DNA of 64,000 nt from Ferrovibrio sp964218355 (GCF_964218355.1 NZ_CAXPMC010000009.1:1-64000), one strand, 5' to 3'; shown: positions 37,669-44,938, numbered from the stretch's first letter. Translations and numbers: made by a program. The notes: generated by a model from the letters alone, not told the origin.

Positions 37669-38342
37669 GGGATCTCGCTGCCGTCGTAGTTGAAGAACTT
37701 CCCGGTGTCTTTCATGGTCGCGCCGTCGATCACCTTTTTCAGGCCGGCGCCGCTGGTGGCCACATCGATGGCGGCCGAGGGGCCGCCCATGTCGGTCTTC
37801 ACCCAGCCCGGATGCAGGGTGAAGCAGGCGATGCCGTCGGCTTTCAGGTCCATGGCGAGATTGCGCATGGCGGCATTCACCGCCGCCTTCGAGGTGCGGT
37901 ACACGTAAGAGCCGCCGGGCGCTTCCGCGATCGAGCCCATGCGGCTGGAGATGGTGGCGATCTTCGCCGTCTTCGCCTTCTGCAGCGATGGCAGCAGGGC
38001 CAGCGCCATTTTCATCGGCGCCACGACATTCACCGCCAGCACCCGGCGGAAGCCGTCGAAATCGCTGATCGCCCGGGCGCCGTCGCGGTTGCCGTAGATG
38101 CCGGCATTGTTGATCAGCAGGTCGATGGCGCGGTCGCGGTATTTCGCCGCCAGCGCATCGATGGCGGCATCGTCGGTGACCTCCAGCGGTGCGATGGCAA
38201 GGCTGCCTTTCAGGCCGGCCAGTGCGGTGGCCGCCTGCGGGTCGCGGCAGCAGGCGATCACGTCCCAGCCATCGGCCAGATAGCGCGCGGTCAACTCGAG
38301 CCCGATGCCGCGGTTGGCGCCGGAAATCAGCAGGGTCGGCAT
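37662..38342 (-). CDS. SDR-family oxidoreductase
   Basis: 226 residues. Motifs SGANRGIG at 7-14, NNAG near 79, SSRMGSIAE and YRTSK near 146-150 mark an SDR of the short C-factor-like kind. The start at 38342 uses a GGAGGA Shine-Dalgarno that lies inside a degenerate parS-like sequence (38349-38364). The gene is first in a two-gene minus-strand operon. Confidence 0.9.
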   Translation of the reverse strand: MPTLLISGANRGIGLELTARYLADGWDVIACCRDPQAATALAGLKGSLAIAPLEVTDDAAIDALAAKYRDRAIDLLINNAGIYGNRDGARAISDFDGFRRVLAVNVVAPMKMALALLPSLQKAKTAKIATISSRMGSIAEAPGGSYVYRTSKAAVNAAMRNLAMDLKADGIACFTLHPGWVKTDMGGPSAAIDVATSGAGLKKVIDGATMKDTGKFFNYDGSEIPW

Positions 38343-38348
38343 GGCGGG

Positions 38349-38364
38349 TCCTCCACGTGAAACA
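38349..38364. promoter_or_regulatory. Degenerate parS-like site
   Basis: On the minus strand it reads TGTTTCACGTGGAGGA, matching 13 of 16 positions of the parS consensus TGTTTCACGTGAAACA with one half perfect. It also supplies the ribosome binding site for the SDR gene, so the resemblance may be partly fortuitous. Confidence 0.45.
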
Positions 38365-38366
38365 GT

Positions 38367-39314
38367 CTAGACCGGGATGGCGCGGGCCGCCATGCGGCGA
38401 TAGAGCGGCTGCAGCAGGCCGGGCAGCATGTACATGGGCAGCTGGCCCATGGCGAAGAAGATCACCATGTCGAAGACCGCGCGGTCGGCCAGCGCCACCA
38501 TCACCAGACCCATGTTGCAGTTGCCGGCGAGGATGCCCAGCGTCAGCGCCGCCGGCTGGCCGAGCCGGAAGATCCAGCGTCCGACCGCATAGCCCAGCAC
38601 CTGCAGTGCCAGGTTGGCGACGAAGGCCGAAACGGTGGCGAGGATCACGTAACCCGGCTGCGCCAGCAGCTTGTCGGTCACCCCGTCCATGATGGCGACG
38701 GCGAACAGCACCAGTGCCAGCACCGAGGCACCGTCGACCAGCCGGCTGTTCTGCTGCAGCCAGCCCGGCGGGGTCAGCCGGCGGGCCAGCAGGGCACCGC
38801 CGAAGGCGACGCCGACCATCAGGCCGAGCCGGGCCATGAATTCGGCCAGCGACATCTGCACCTCGATATCCAGCAGCCACAAAGCCAGCGGCGGCAGGGT
38901 GACGGGCACCAGCGCGGTGGCCAGCACCATCACGATCACGGCGAGCGCGGCATCCAGCCCGAGGATCAGCGCGATCGCCACCGTGCCGGTGATCGGCGGC
39001 GCCGCCGCCATCAGCACGATGGCCTCGGTCAGCGGCTGCGGCAGGCCGAGCGGCGCCAGCGCCGCCCAGACCAGCAGCGGGCAGGCCAGCAGCAGGAAGG
39101 CCACGGCAGGCACAGTCAGCAGCGGGCGTTTCGCGTAAGCCCGGAAGGCACCCCAGTCCAGCCGCATCAGCGCCAAAGTCAGCGGCAGCAGCAGGAACAC
39201 CACCAGGCCCGGCCGCAGCAGGGCGGCCAGCGGCGGCACCGCCAGGCCGATCAGCACGCCGCCGAACAGGCATTTGGTGGCGTGGCGGCCCAGGAAATCC
39301 AGCAGGCGGATCAT
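38367..39314 (-). CDS. Bile acid:sodium symporter (BASS)-like membrane transporter
   Basis: 315 residues with about nine or ten transmembrane helices and the BASS-type features LMAAAPPITGTVAIAL and LTLGILAGNCNMGLVMVAL. Relatives transport bile-acid-like organic anions, pantoate or arsenite; the substrate here is unknown. Its start is 32 bp from the left repeat of the IS element, so the element has separated it from whatever regulatory DNA once lay upstream. Confidence 0.78.
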   Translation of the reverse strand: MIRLLDFLGRHATKCLFGGVLIGLAVPPLAALLRPGLVVFLLLPLTLALMRLDWGAFRAYAKRPLLTVPAVAFLLLACPLLVWAALAPLGLPQPLTEAIVLMAAAPPITGTVAIALILGLDAALAVIVMVLATALVPVTLPPLALWLLDIEVQMSLAEFMARLGLMVGVAFGGALLARRLTPPGWLQQNSRLVDGASVLALVLFAVAIMDGVTDKLLAQPGYVILATVSAFVANLALQVLGYAVGRWIFRLGQPAALTLGILAGNCNMGLVMVALADRAVFDMVIFFAMGQLPMYMLPGLLQPLYRRMAARAIPV

Positions 39315-39345
39315 GCGGCGGCCCCGCGACACAGAGGGCAGGGGG

Positions 39346-39353
39346 GGTGTTTC
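39346..39353. repeat. Left target-site duplication of the IS element (half parS)
   Basis: GGTGTTTC, identical to 41024-41031. It contains the left part (TGTTTC) of a parS palindrome. The shared stretch is 11 bp (GGGGGTGTTTC), so the exact 8-bp window can shift by up to 3 bp. Confidence 0.7.
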
Positions 39354-39358
39354 CGGAA

Positions 39359-39378
39359 TATCCCCTTGACGTAAGTAA
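39359..39378 (+). repeat. Left inverted repeat of the IS element
   Basis: Core TATCCCCTTGACGTAAGTAA, 17 of 20 identical to the inverted copy at 40997-41016. It also provides TTGAC, a possible -35 for the transposase gene. Confidence 0.75.
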
Positions 39379-39415
39379 GCGGCGAGACTATATTGGTCTT
39401 CATAGGAGGCCCGAT

Positions 39416-40279
39416 ATGGCTAAGCAGTTCACTGTCCAAGACTTCTTCCGCCGCTTCAAGGATGATGACGCCTGCTTGGACCATCTTATGACTGTCCGCT
39501 ATGGCGAGCGGGTGACGTGCCCGAAGTGTTCCAAGTCCGGACGGTTTGTCCGGATCACCGGCATTCCGGCCTATGCCTGCCCGACGCCCCGTTGCGGCCA
39601 CCATATCCACCCCATGGCCGGCACCCCCTTTGCGCGGACGCATACCCCGCTGCAGAAGTGGTTCTATGCCATGTACCTGTTCACCACGTCGCGCCATGGC
39701 GTGTCGGCCAAGGAACTGCAGCGCCAGCTAGGCGTGACCTACAAGACGGCGTGGCGGATCGGCCACGAAATCCGCAAGTACATGGCTGCCGTTGACGGCA
39801 CTCCTCCCATGGGCGGCCATGTCGAGATTGACGAGACCTATATCGGCGGCAAGAACCGTGGCGAAGGTCGCGCCAACAAGATGAAGGGCAAGGCCACCGT
39901 GTTCGGCATTGTCGAGCGGGCCGGCAACCTGTTCACCAAGGTGGTCCCCAATTCCCGCCGTGTCACGCTGGAACCCATCATCCGCGATCTGGTCGAGGAA
40001 GGCAGCACCGTCAACACTGACGAGCATCCGGCCTATAACGATCTGCGGGACGGCTACAGGCACGTTGCGCTCAATCACCGTGCCGAGGAATGGGTACGCG
40101 GCAAGCACCACACCAATTCGATTGAAAGCTTCTGGGGCCTGCTCAAGCGGTCAATCCGCAGCACGCATATCAGCGTTTCCGCGAAGCACCTGCCGAAGTA
40201 TCTGGGCGAGTTTGAGTATCGTCACAACATGCGGAAGCATCCGGAGAAGATGCTGGGCCGTCTGCTGCTGTCGTTTTAG
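39416..40279 (+). CDS. IS1595-family (ISXO2-like) transposase
   Basis: 287 residues. An N-terminal zinc ribbon (CPKCSKSGRF ... CPTPRCGH, residues about 33-62) is followed by the ISXO2-like DDE domain: first Asp in HVEIDETYIGG, second in VNTDEHPAYNDL, and NSIESFWGLLKR with the family Asn/Glu. The frame is intact to the stop, so the element may still be active. The start at 39416 follows AGGAGG at suitable spacing; the upstream extension of the frame lies in the inverted repeat. Confidence 0.92.
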   Translation: MAKQFTVQDFFRRFKDDDACLDHLMTVRYGERVTCPKCSKSGRFVRITGIPAYACPTPRCGHHIHPMAGTPFARTHTPLQKWFYAMYLFTTSRHGVSAKELQRQLGVTYKTAWRIGHEIRKYMAAVDGTPPMGGHVEIDETYIGGKNRGEGRANKMKGKATVFGIVERAGNLFTKVVPNSRRVTLEPIIRDLVEEGSTVNTDEHPAYNDLRDGYRHVALNHRAEEWVRGKHHTNSIESFWGLLKRSIRSTHISVSAKHLPKYLGEFEYRHNMRKHPEKMLGRLLLSF

Positions 40280-40306
40280 CCATCGCCATTAGCAGGGCGT
40301 CGAACC

Positions 40307-40972
40307 TCAGTTCTGCGTCATCCTGATGTGTTGATACTTCCGAACGCATAGCGCGATCAATCCACATATCCACTGGAATGGTTTGCTTGCTGCTCCCCAT
40401 GTTTTCCTCACCTGCCCAACAGGAACAATTACTCTATTTAGAATCGGCTGCGGTGCAGAGAGAATATCTCTGGGTTCCGTCCTGCCGCCATCAGGAGCAT
40501 CCGGCTCCAGAACAAAAACACTATCTAGTTTGTTAAGGCGCCAAAAATCCTTTGTCGGCTTGGTTATTTCATTCCCACCCATAAACAGGCCGCGCGGCTC
40601 AATGTCGCCGTTCATTGCGGCTTTATCGAACTCCATAACGGCCTGCATATGCACCAGCCACCACTCTCCGCTGGTTGCGTATTTCCACCAGCCCCACGCG
40701 GAATCAAAGGCAATATAACGGACGGCATCTCGTGCGGACCAATCGCCAGGATTTCTAAAGCGGCTCAATAGCCACGCAATCGTTAGCGTTATGACCCCGG
40801 CGATGAGTAACTCGACAATGATCCGGGTGACCGGGTTAGACAGCCACCCAGCAATGTTTGCTGTCGTAATTCCGAGATCAGCAGCCACCACTAGGATTGC
40901 CCATAGACAAAATTTACCCAGCAGGGTTCTGGCGATCCCGTCCGCAGCCCTCGATGCAAGCCAGCCAAGCAT
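40307..40972 (-). CDS. Unknown membrane protein, passenger of the IS element
   Basis: 221 residues, not recognised. Two hydrophobic segments (residues about 22-44 and 50-69: LWAILVVAADLGITTANIAGWL and IIVELLIAGVITLTIAWLL) lie near the N-terminus, then a cytoplasmic-looking soluble region with aromatic runs (DSAWGWWKYATSGEWWLVHM). GC content is visibly lower than the surrounding genes, pointing to recent acquisition. It runs opposite to the transposase, inside the inverted repeats. It could be a cargo defence, fitness or toxin-like function, but nothing in the sequence decides this. Confidence 0.68.
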   Translation of the reverse strand: MLGWLASRAADGIARTLLGKFCLWAILVVAADLGITTANIAGWLSNPVTRIIVELLIAGVITLTIAWLLSRFRNPGDWSARDAVRYIAFDSAWGWWKYATSGEWWLVHMQAVMEFDKAAMNGDIEPRGLFMGGNEITKPTKDFWRLNKLDSVFVLEPDAPDGGRTEPRDILSAPQPILNRVIVPVGQVRKTWGAASKPFQWICGLIALCVRKYQHIRMTQN

Positions 40973-40996
40973 GCGCCGGACTCTACTCCCAGCGCG

Positions 40997-41016
40997 TTAC
41001 CTTCGTCAAAGGGATA
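40997..41016 (-). repeat. Right inverted repeat of the IS element
   Basis: Minus-strand core TATCCCTTTGACGAAGGTAA, matching the left repeat at 17 of 20 positions. It lies 7 nt inside the inferred end of the element. Confidence 0.75.
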
Positions 41017-41023
41017 CATTGGG

Positions 41024-41031
41024 GGTGTTTC
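41024..41031. repeat. Right target-site duplication of the IS element
   Basis: GGTGTTTC, the same as 39346-39353, and here continuous with ACGTGAAACAC so that the parS palindrome is complete. Confidence 0.7.
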
Positions 41032-41041
41032 ACGTGAAACA
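41026..41041. promoter_or_regulatory. parS centromere site (ParB binding)
   Basis: Perfect 16-bp palindrome TGTTTCACGTGAAACA, identical to the bacterial parS consensus, extended by one more matching pair to 18 bp (41025-41042). parS sites cluster around the replication origin, so this window probably lies in the origin-proximal part of the chromosome. parA and parB themselves are not present here. Confidence 0.9.
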
Positions 41042-41158
41042 CTTCGGGAACACAGGTGCGGACGGTCATGGCAACAGCATCGGGCGAGAGCAGTTTTTCT
41101 TTTTCGTCCGGCAGCTTAGACCGATCAGTCGGACAGCGCGAGGGCGGAATTGCCCTGC

Positions 41159-41202
41159 TTGACTCAAAACCTGAAAACATTTAAACAGCTGTTTAAATGT
41201 TT
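41159..41202 (+). promoter_or_regulatory. ArsR-type promoter/operator overlapping the start codon
   Basis: -35 TTGACT (41159-41164), then TAAACA at 17-bp spacing (41182-41187). A perfect 28-bp palindrome (41175-41202; arms AAACATTTAAACAG and CTGTTTAAATGTTT) covers the -10 and the ATG at 41197. It has the 12-2-12 form typical of SmtB/CzrA operators. Transcription would start at or just before the ATG, so the mRNA is probably leaderless. Confidence 0.85.
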
Positions 41203-41517
41203 GAGATCGGGCCTATCGCACATCCCCACCTCGTCCAGCTGGCCGACATGTTCCGGCTGCTCGGCGATCCCAGCCGGCTGCGGCTGGTGACGGTGCTCTG
41301 CGACCGTGCCCTGCCGGCCACCGAGGCGGCGAAGGCAGCCGGCATGTCGCCGCAGCTGGCCAGCCATCATCTGCGGCTGCTGCGCGCCGCCCGTCTGCTG
41401 CGGGCCGAACGGCGCGGCCGCCGGATCGTCTACGGCATCGCCGACAGCCACGTGCATCACATGCTGGCCGACATGGTCGCCCATGTCGCCGAGCCGCACC
41501 CGGAAGAGAAGGACTGA
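41197..41517 (+). CDS. Zinc-type ArsR/SmtB family repressor
   Basis: 106 residues, one winged-helix domain (LGDPSRLRLVTVLCDRALPATEAAKAAGMSPQLASHHLRLLRAARLL). The last helix carries D-x-H-x10-H-x2-E (DSH ... HVAE), exactly the alpha-5 metal site of SmtB/CzrA sensors, which respond to Zn(II) or Co(II). The alpha-3 arsenic cysteines are absent. It represses its own promoter and, by a 3-bp gap, the cation exporter gene downstream. Confidence 0.9.
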   Translation: MFEIGPIAHPHLVQLADMFRLLGDPSRLRLVTVLCDRALPATEAAKAAGMSPQLASHHLRLLRAARLLRAERRGRRIVYGIADSHVHHMLADMVAHVAEPHPEEKD

Positions 41518-41520
41518 TCC

Positions 41521-42168
41521 ATGAGTGCCGCCTGCGGCCATCACCATCACGATCATCACGGGCATGACCACGATCATGGCACCGGCAGCCCGCGTTTCGC
41601 CCTGTGGATCGCGCTGGTCCTGAATGCCGGCATGTTCGCGGTGGAGGTGGCGGCCGGGCTGGCGGCCGGTTCGACCGCGCTGCTGGCCGATTCCGTCGAT
41701 TTCCTCGGCGATGCCGCCAATTACGGGCTGGCGCTGGCGGTGCTGTCGCTGGCGCTGGTCTGGCGGGCGCGGGTGGCTTTGCTGAAGGGGCTGTCCATGG
41801 GCCTGTTCGGGCTCTGGGTGATCGCCATGGCCCTCAGCCATGCCATCGCCGGCACCGTGCCGGAACCCGCCACCATGGGTGCGGTCGGCGTCGCGGCGCT
41901 GGCGGTGAATGTTGGTGTGGCGCTGCTGCTGTACCGGTTCCGCACCGGCGATGCCAACATGCGCGCGGTGTGGCTGTGCAGCCGCAACGACGCCATCGGC
42001 AACCTCGCCGTGCTGGCGGCGGCCAGCGGCGTCTTCGCCACCGGCACGCCCTGGCCGGATATCGCGGTGGCGGCGCTGATGGCCGGCCTGGCGATCTGGA
42101 GCGCCGTGCAGGTGATCGGCCATGCCCGCCGCGAATTGCGGACACCGCAGCCGGCGGCCGGCACGTGA
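41521..42168 (+). CDS. Cation diffusion facilitator-like metal exporter
   Basis: 215 residues. A histidine-rich N-terminus (residues 6-19) precedes about six transmembrane helices. Metal-site residues are visible in LLADSVDFLGDAANYG (helix 2) and SRNDAIGN (helix 5). It lacks the cytoplasmic C-terminal domain of longer CDF proteins. It probably exports Zn(II), Co(II) or Ni(II) under control of the ArsR repressor encoded 3 bp upstream. Confidence 0.88.
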   Translation: MSAACGHHHHDHHGHDHDHGTGSPRFALWIALVLNAGMFAVEVAAGLAAGSTALLADSVDFLGDAANYGLALAVLSLALVWRARVALLKGLSMGLFGLWVIAMALSHAIAGTVPEPATMGAVGVAALAVNVGVALLLYRFRTGDANMRAVWLCSRNDAIGNLAVLAAASGVFATGTPWPDIAVAALMAGLAIWSAVQVIGHARRELRTPQPAAGT

Positions 42169-42178
42169 TGCGGCGGTA

Positions 42179-42313
42179 GGAAACCGCCTTTCAACCTGCC
42201 GCGCCGGGCCGCCGGCCTCCGGTGTCGGCAGGGTGGCCGCGGTTTCCGCCGGACCGCCGTTCTTTCGGCTTGAATTTTCCGCCCGGTGGCTTAAGTACGG
42301 AGCCACGTCCGGG
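42179..42313 (+). ncRNA. Structured leader between the CDF and TerC genes
   Basis: Nested pairing: GGAAACCGC (42179-42187) with GCGGTTTCC (42239-42247) enclosing CCTGCCG (42195-42201) with CGGCAGG (42226-42232). A second hairpin follows: CCCGGTGGCT (42282-42291) with AGCCA (42301-42305) and CCGGG (42309-42313). No T-run follows the first stem. TerC-family genes are often led by a yybP-ykoY Mn riboswitch, but I do not find that motif's conserved loops. It may be a processing structure or an undescribed leader. Confidence 0.45.
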
Positions 42314-42393
42314 CCCCTCTGGCTGCTGTGAATCGGGATGGCAGCGATGTCGGACGGCTTCCATAAAGCCACCCGCCCAGGATTCACGATCCC

Positions 42394-43176
42394 ATGGACC
42401 TTTCCGTCTTCCTGCAGCCGGCTGCCCTGCTGGCGCTGGCCGGCCTCGTCGCGCTCGAACTCGTGCTGGCCGTCGACAACCTGATCTTCATCACCATCCT
42501 CACCGGCCGCCTGCCGCCGGAACAGCAGAAGATGGGCCGTCGCCTCGGCCTGATGGGTGCGGTGGTCACCCGTATCATGCTGCTGCTGTCGGCGGCCTGG
42601 CTGATCACCCTGACCGCACCGTGGTTCACGCTCTTCGATATCGAGATATCGGGGCGCGACCTGGTGCTGATCCTCGGCGGCCTGTTCCTGATCTGGAAGG
42701 CCACCATGGAAATCCACGAGCGTGTGACGCCGAAGGATTCCGACGAGCTGGAGGAGAAGGCGGCCGGGCCGAAGCGCTATCCGGCCTTCTGGGCGGTGAT
42801 CGGCCAGATCGCCATCCTCGACATTGTCTTCTCGCTGGACAGCGTGATCACCGCCATCGGCCTGTCGCGCCAGATCGAGATCATGGTGGCCGCCGTGCTG
42901 CTGTCGGTGATCATCATGGTGATCCTGGCCGAGCCGCTGGCGCGTTTCGTCAACCGCAATCCCAATGTGGTGATGCTGGCGCTGTCCTTCCTCGTCATGA
43001 TCGGCATGGCGCTGGTGGCCGAGGGCTTCGATGTCGAGATCCCGAAGATCATGATCTACGGCGCCATGGGCTTCTCGGTGGCGGTCGAGATGCTGAACAT
43101 GGCCTCGCGCCGGGCCCAGCTCAGCCGGCCCTTCCGCGACATCCGCGATCCGGATGGCAGGACCGAAAGCGACTGA
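42394..43176 (+). CDS. TerC-family integral membrane protein
   Basis: 260 residues, about seven transmembrane helices. Family motifs ELVLAVDNLIFITILTGRLP (helix 1) and DIVFSLDSVITAIGL (helix 5) with their acidic residues. The family includes manganese and metal-ion exporters. A hydrophilic loop (RVTPKDSDELEEKAAGPKRY) joins the halves. It belongs to the longer TerC branch, different from the YjbE-like copy at 18824. It lies behind the structured leader. Confidence 0.88.
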   Translation: MDLSVFLQPAALLALAGLVALELVLAVDNLIFITILTGRLPPEQQKMGRRLGLMGAVVTRIMLLLSAAWLITLTAPWFTLFDIEISGRDLVLILGGLFLIWKATMEIHERVTPKDSDELEEKAAGPKRYPAFWAVIGQIAILDIVFSLDSVITAIGLSRQIEIMVAAVLLSVIIMVILAEPLARFVNRNPNVVMLALSFLVMIGMALVAEGFDVEIPKIMIYGAMGFSVAVEMLNMASRRAQLSRPFRDIRDPDGRTESD

Positions 43177-43270
43177 CGCGGGCGACTGACGCGCCACCGG
43201 ATCGCGGCAGATTTGCTGCCGCGATCCGGCCGCGTTTTGGCCGCATTCGCCGGGCAGGGTGGCCGCCGTC

Positions 43271-43948
43271 ATGGAAACCGCCTTGCCATCGTCGCCGCCG
43301 ATACCGGACCATGCCGCCCCGTCGCGGCAAAGCGGACGGCGCCCGCCCAGCATCGCCCGCGACCTGTCGCGCCTGCGCTGCCGCGGCCGCACCGATGGCG
43401 TGACCCTGCAGCAGGCGGTGGACAGTTTCGCCGGCCGCTCGACGCCTTTGCTGCTGCTGTTCCTCGGGCTGCTCGGCTTCGTGCCGTCACCGGGCCTGCC
43501 GCTGGGCATGATCACCGGACTGGCCATCATCTGTGTCGCCTTCGGCATGCTGCTGCGGCCGGGCCGGCCGCCGATCCCGGCGGCGCTGGCCCGCCGGCAC
43601 CTGTCGCCCGGGCTGCTGCGCCGGTTCATGGCCTTTGCCATTCCCTTCGTGCGCCGGCTGGAACGCTGGTTCCGGCCGCGCCTGCGCTGGGCGGTCAGCG
43701 GTCTCGGCCTCGTGCTGGCCGCGCTCGGCATCGCCGTGCAGGCGGTCGGCCTCGCGCTGCCGCTGCCCTTCGGCAACCTGCCTTTCGCGCTCGGCATCGT
43801 GCTGATCGCGCTGGGCCTCCTGACCGGCGACGGGCTCGGTGCGCTGGCGGGCCATGCCGTGGGGCTGGCCAGTGCCGCCGTCTTCGTCGGGCTCGGCATC
43901 GGCGCGGTGCAGGCCGGCCACGGCCTGGCCGATTATCTGCCCTGGTAG
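43271..43948 (+). CDS. ExoD-family membrane protein
   Basis: 225 residues with four or so transmembrane helices (LLLLFLGLLGFVPSPGLPLGMITGLAII; GLALPLPFGNLPFALGIVLIALGLL). It matches the ExoD family, which affects exopolysaccharide production and alkaline tolerance in rhizobia; its biochemical role is unknown. I chose the ATG at 43271 with AGGGTGG upstream over a GTG at 43259. A GC hairpin (GGATCGCGGCA / TGCCGCGATCC, 43199-43227) precedes it and may end terC transcription. Confidence 0.82.
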   Translation: METALPSSPPIPDHAAPSRQSGRRPPSIARDLSRLRCRGRTDGVTLQQAVDSFAGRSTPLLLLFLGLLGFVPSPGLPLGMITGLAIICVAFGMLLRPGRPPIPAALARRHLSPGLLRRFMAFAIPFVRRLERWFRPRLRWAVSGLGLVLAALGIAVQAVGLALPLPFGNLPFALGIVLIALGLLTGDGLGALAGHAVGLASAAVFVGLGIGAVQAGHGLADYLPW

Positions 43949-43961
43949 GGAGCGGGACGGC

Positions 43962-44858
43962 ATGACCCTCTCCGTCGTCATCAATGCCGCCTCCGGCACC
44001 GCGCAGCATTACGGCGCCGGCGCCCTGCGCGACCTGATCGCCGAAACGGCAACGAAAGCCGGCCGCGCCCATGTGACGGTCGACGTGGTGGCGCCGCAGG
44101 CGCTGCCCGATGCGCTGGCGGCCGCCGCGGCGCGGTCGCCGGAAGTCTGGGTCGGCGGCGGCGACGGCACCCTGCGTTCCGCCGCCGCGCTGATGATCCG
44201 GCACCGCGGCGTGCTCGGCGTGCTGCCGCTGGGGACCATGAACCTGCTGGCCCGCGACCTGAATATCCCGCTCGAGATCGACCGCGCGGTGCAGGCCCTG
44301 TGCGGCGCCGAGGTTGCCGCAATCGATGTCGGCCGCGTCAATGACGGGCTGTTCCTCAACAAGTCGGCGCTCGGCCTGTACCCGGAGATGATCGTCGACC
44401 GCGAACGCCGCCGCCGCCTGTTCGGGCTGGCGAAATGGCCGGCAATGGCCCGTTCGGCCTGGCGGGCGCTGCGGCGCCACCGGATGATGGAGATCACGCT
44501 GGAACATGGCGGCCGCGAACGCGAGATCGTCTCGCCGGCCATCGTGGTGGCGGTGGGCGAATACGAATTCCATGCCGCGCGGCTGTTCGGCCGGCCCGAC
44601 CTGCAGACCGGCGAACTGACCGTCTATGTCAGCCACGAGAAACGCTGGTTCGGTTCAGCCGGCCAGCTTGCCCGGCTGTTCCTCGGCACGCTGGAGGCCG
44701 ATCCGGCGCTGGAAGTGATCAAGGCGCACAGCCTGCGCATCGGCTTTCCGCGGGCGAAGCCGGTGGCCAGCGACGGCGAGATCGAGATGCTGCCCGGCCC
44801 GGTGCATTACCGCGTCGGCCCGCGCGCCCTGAAGGTGCGCATGCCGGCGGAGGGGTAG
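43962..44858 (+). CDS. Diacylglycerol/sphingosine kinase-like lipid kinase (YegS type)
   Basis: 298 residues. The catalytic GGGDGT loop lies in VGGGDGTLRSAA (near 67), and LPLGTMNLLARDL matches the family GT-N-ARxL segment; a beta-sandwich C-terminal domain follows. It would phosphorylate a membrane lipid such as diacylglycerol. It follows exoD by 13 bp in the same direction. It ends in a convergent region with REP-like hairpins. Confidence 0.85.
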   Translation: MTLSVVINAASGTAQHYGAGALRDLIAETATKAGRAHVTVDVVAPQALPDALAAAAARSPEVWVGGGDGTLRSAAALMIRHRGVLGVLPLGTMNLLARDLNIPLEIDRAVQALCGAEVAAIDVGRVNDGLFLNKSALGLYPEMIVDRERRRRLFGLAKWPAMARSAWRALRRHRMMEITLEHGGREREIVSPAIVVAVGEYEFHAARLFGRPDLQTGELTVYVSHEKRWFGSAGQLARLFLGTLEADPALEVIKAHSLRIGFPRAKPVASDGEIEMLPGPVHYRVGPRALKVRMPAEG

Positions 44859-44870
44859 CCGCTGTCTTTA

Positions 44871-44938
44871 TCGTCGCTCCCGCGGATGCGGGAGCCCAGC
44901 CCGGCGGCGCGACCGGGTACCCGCTTGCGCGGGTACGA
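44871..44938. repeat. REP/BIME-like palindromic repeat pair
   Basis: Two hairpins, CTCCCGC-GGAT-GCGGGAG and GTACCCGC-TTGC-GCGGGTAC, joined by a short GC-rich linker. It is the common proteobacterial repetitive extragenic type and lies between convergent genes, where it can end or protect transcripts. Confidence 0.75.

Larger units (their letters stand above)
39354..41023 (+). mobile_element. IS1595-like element with a passenger gene
   Basis: About 1.67 kb. Near-terminal inverted repeats TATCCCCTTGACGTAAGTAA (39359-39378) and, read on the minus strand, TATCCCTTTGACGAAGGTAA (40997-41016) match at 17 of 20 positions. Outside them are C-N-N-A-A ends with a 2-nt length difference, then an 8-bp direct repeat. 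The IS1595 family makes 8-bp duplications, and members with passenger genes are known. Inside are a transposase and an unrelated 221-residue membrane protein. Base composition is clearly lower in GC than the flanks. The element sits in what was a parS site. Confidence 0.82.

Noticed and set aside
36892..39273. A single 793-residue reading frame on the minus strand
   Set aside because: It is a chance open frame made of antisense or out-of-frame parts plus one real SDR gene at its end; the real genes in this stretch have clear motifs in other frames.
41100..41160. A tRNA or small RNA between the parS and the arsR promoter
   Set aside because: A few short inverted repeats occur but no cloverleaf or promoter-terminator pair.
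42169..42393. yybP-ykoY manganese riboswitch upstream of TerC
   Set aside because: The stem-rich leader lacks the conserved loop sequences of that class, so I list it only as an unassigned structured leader.
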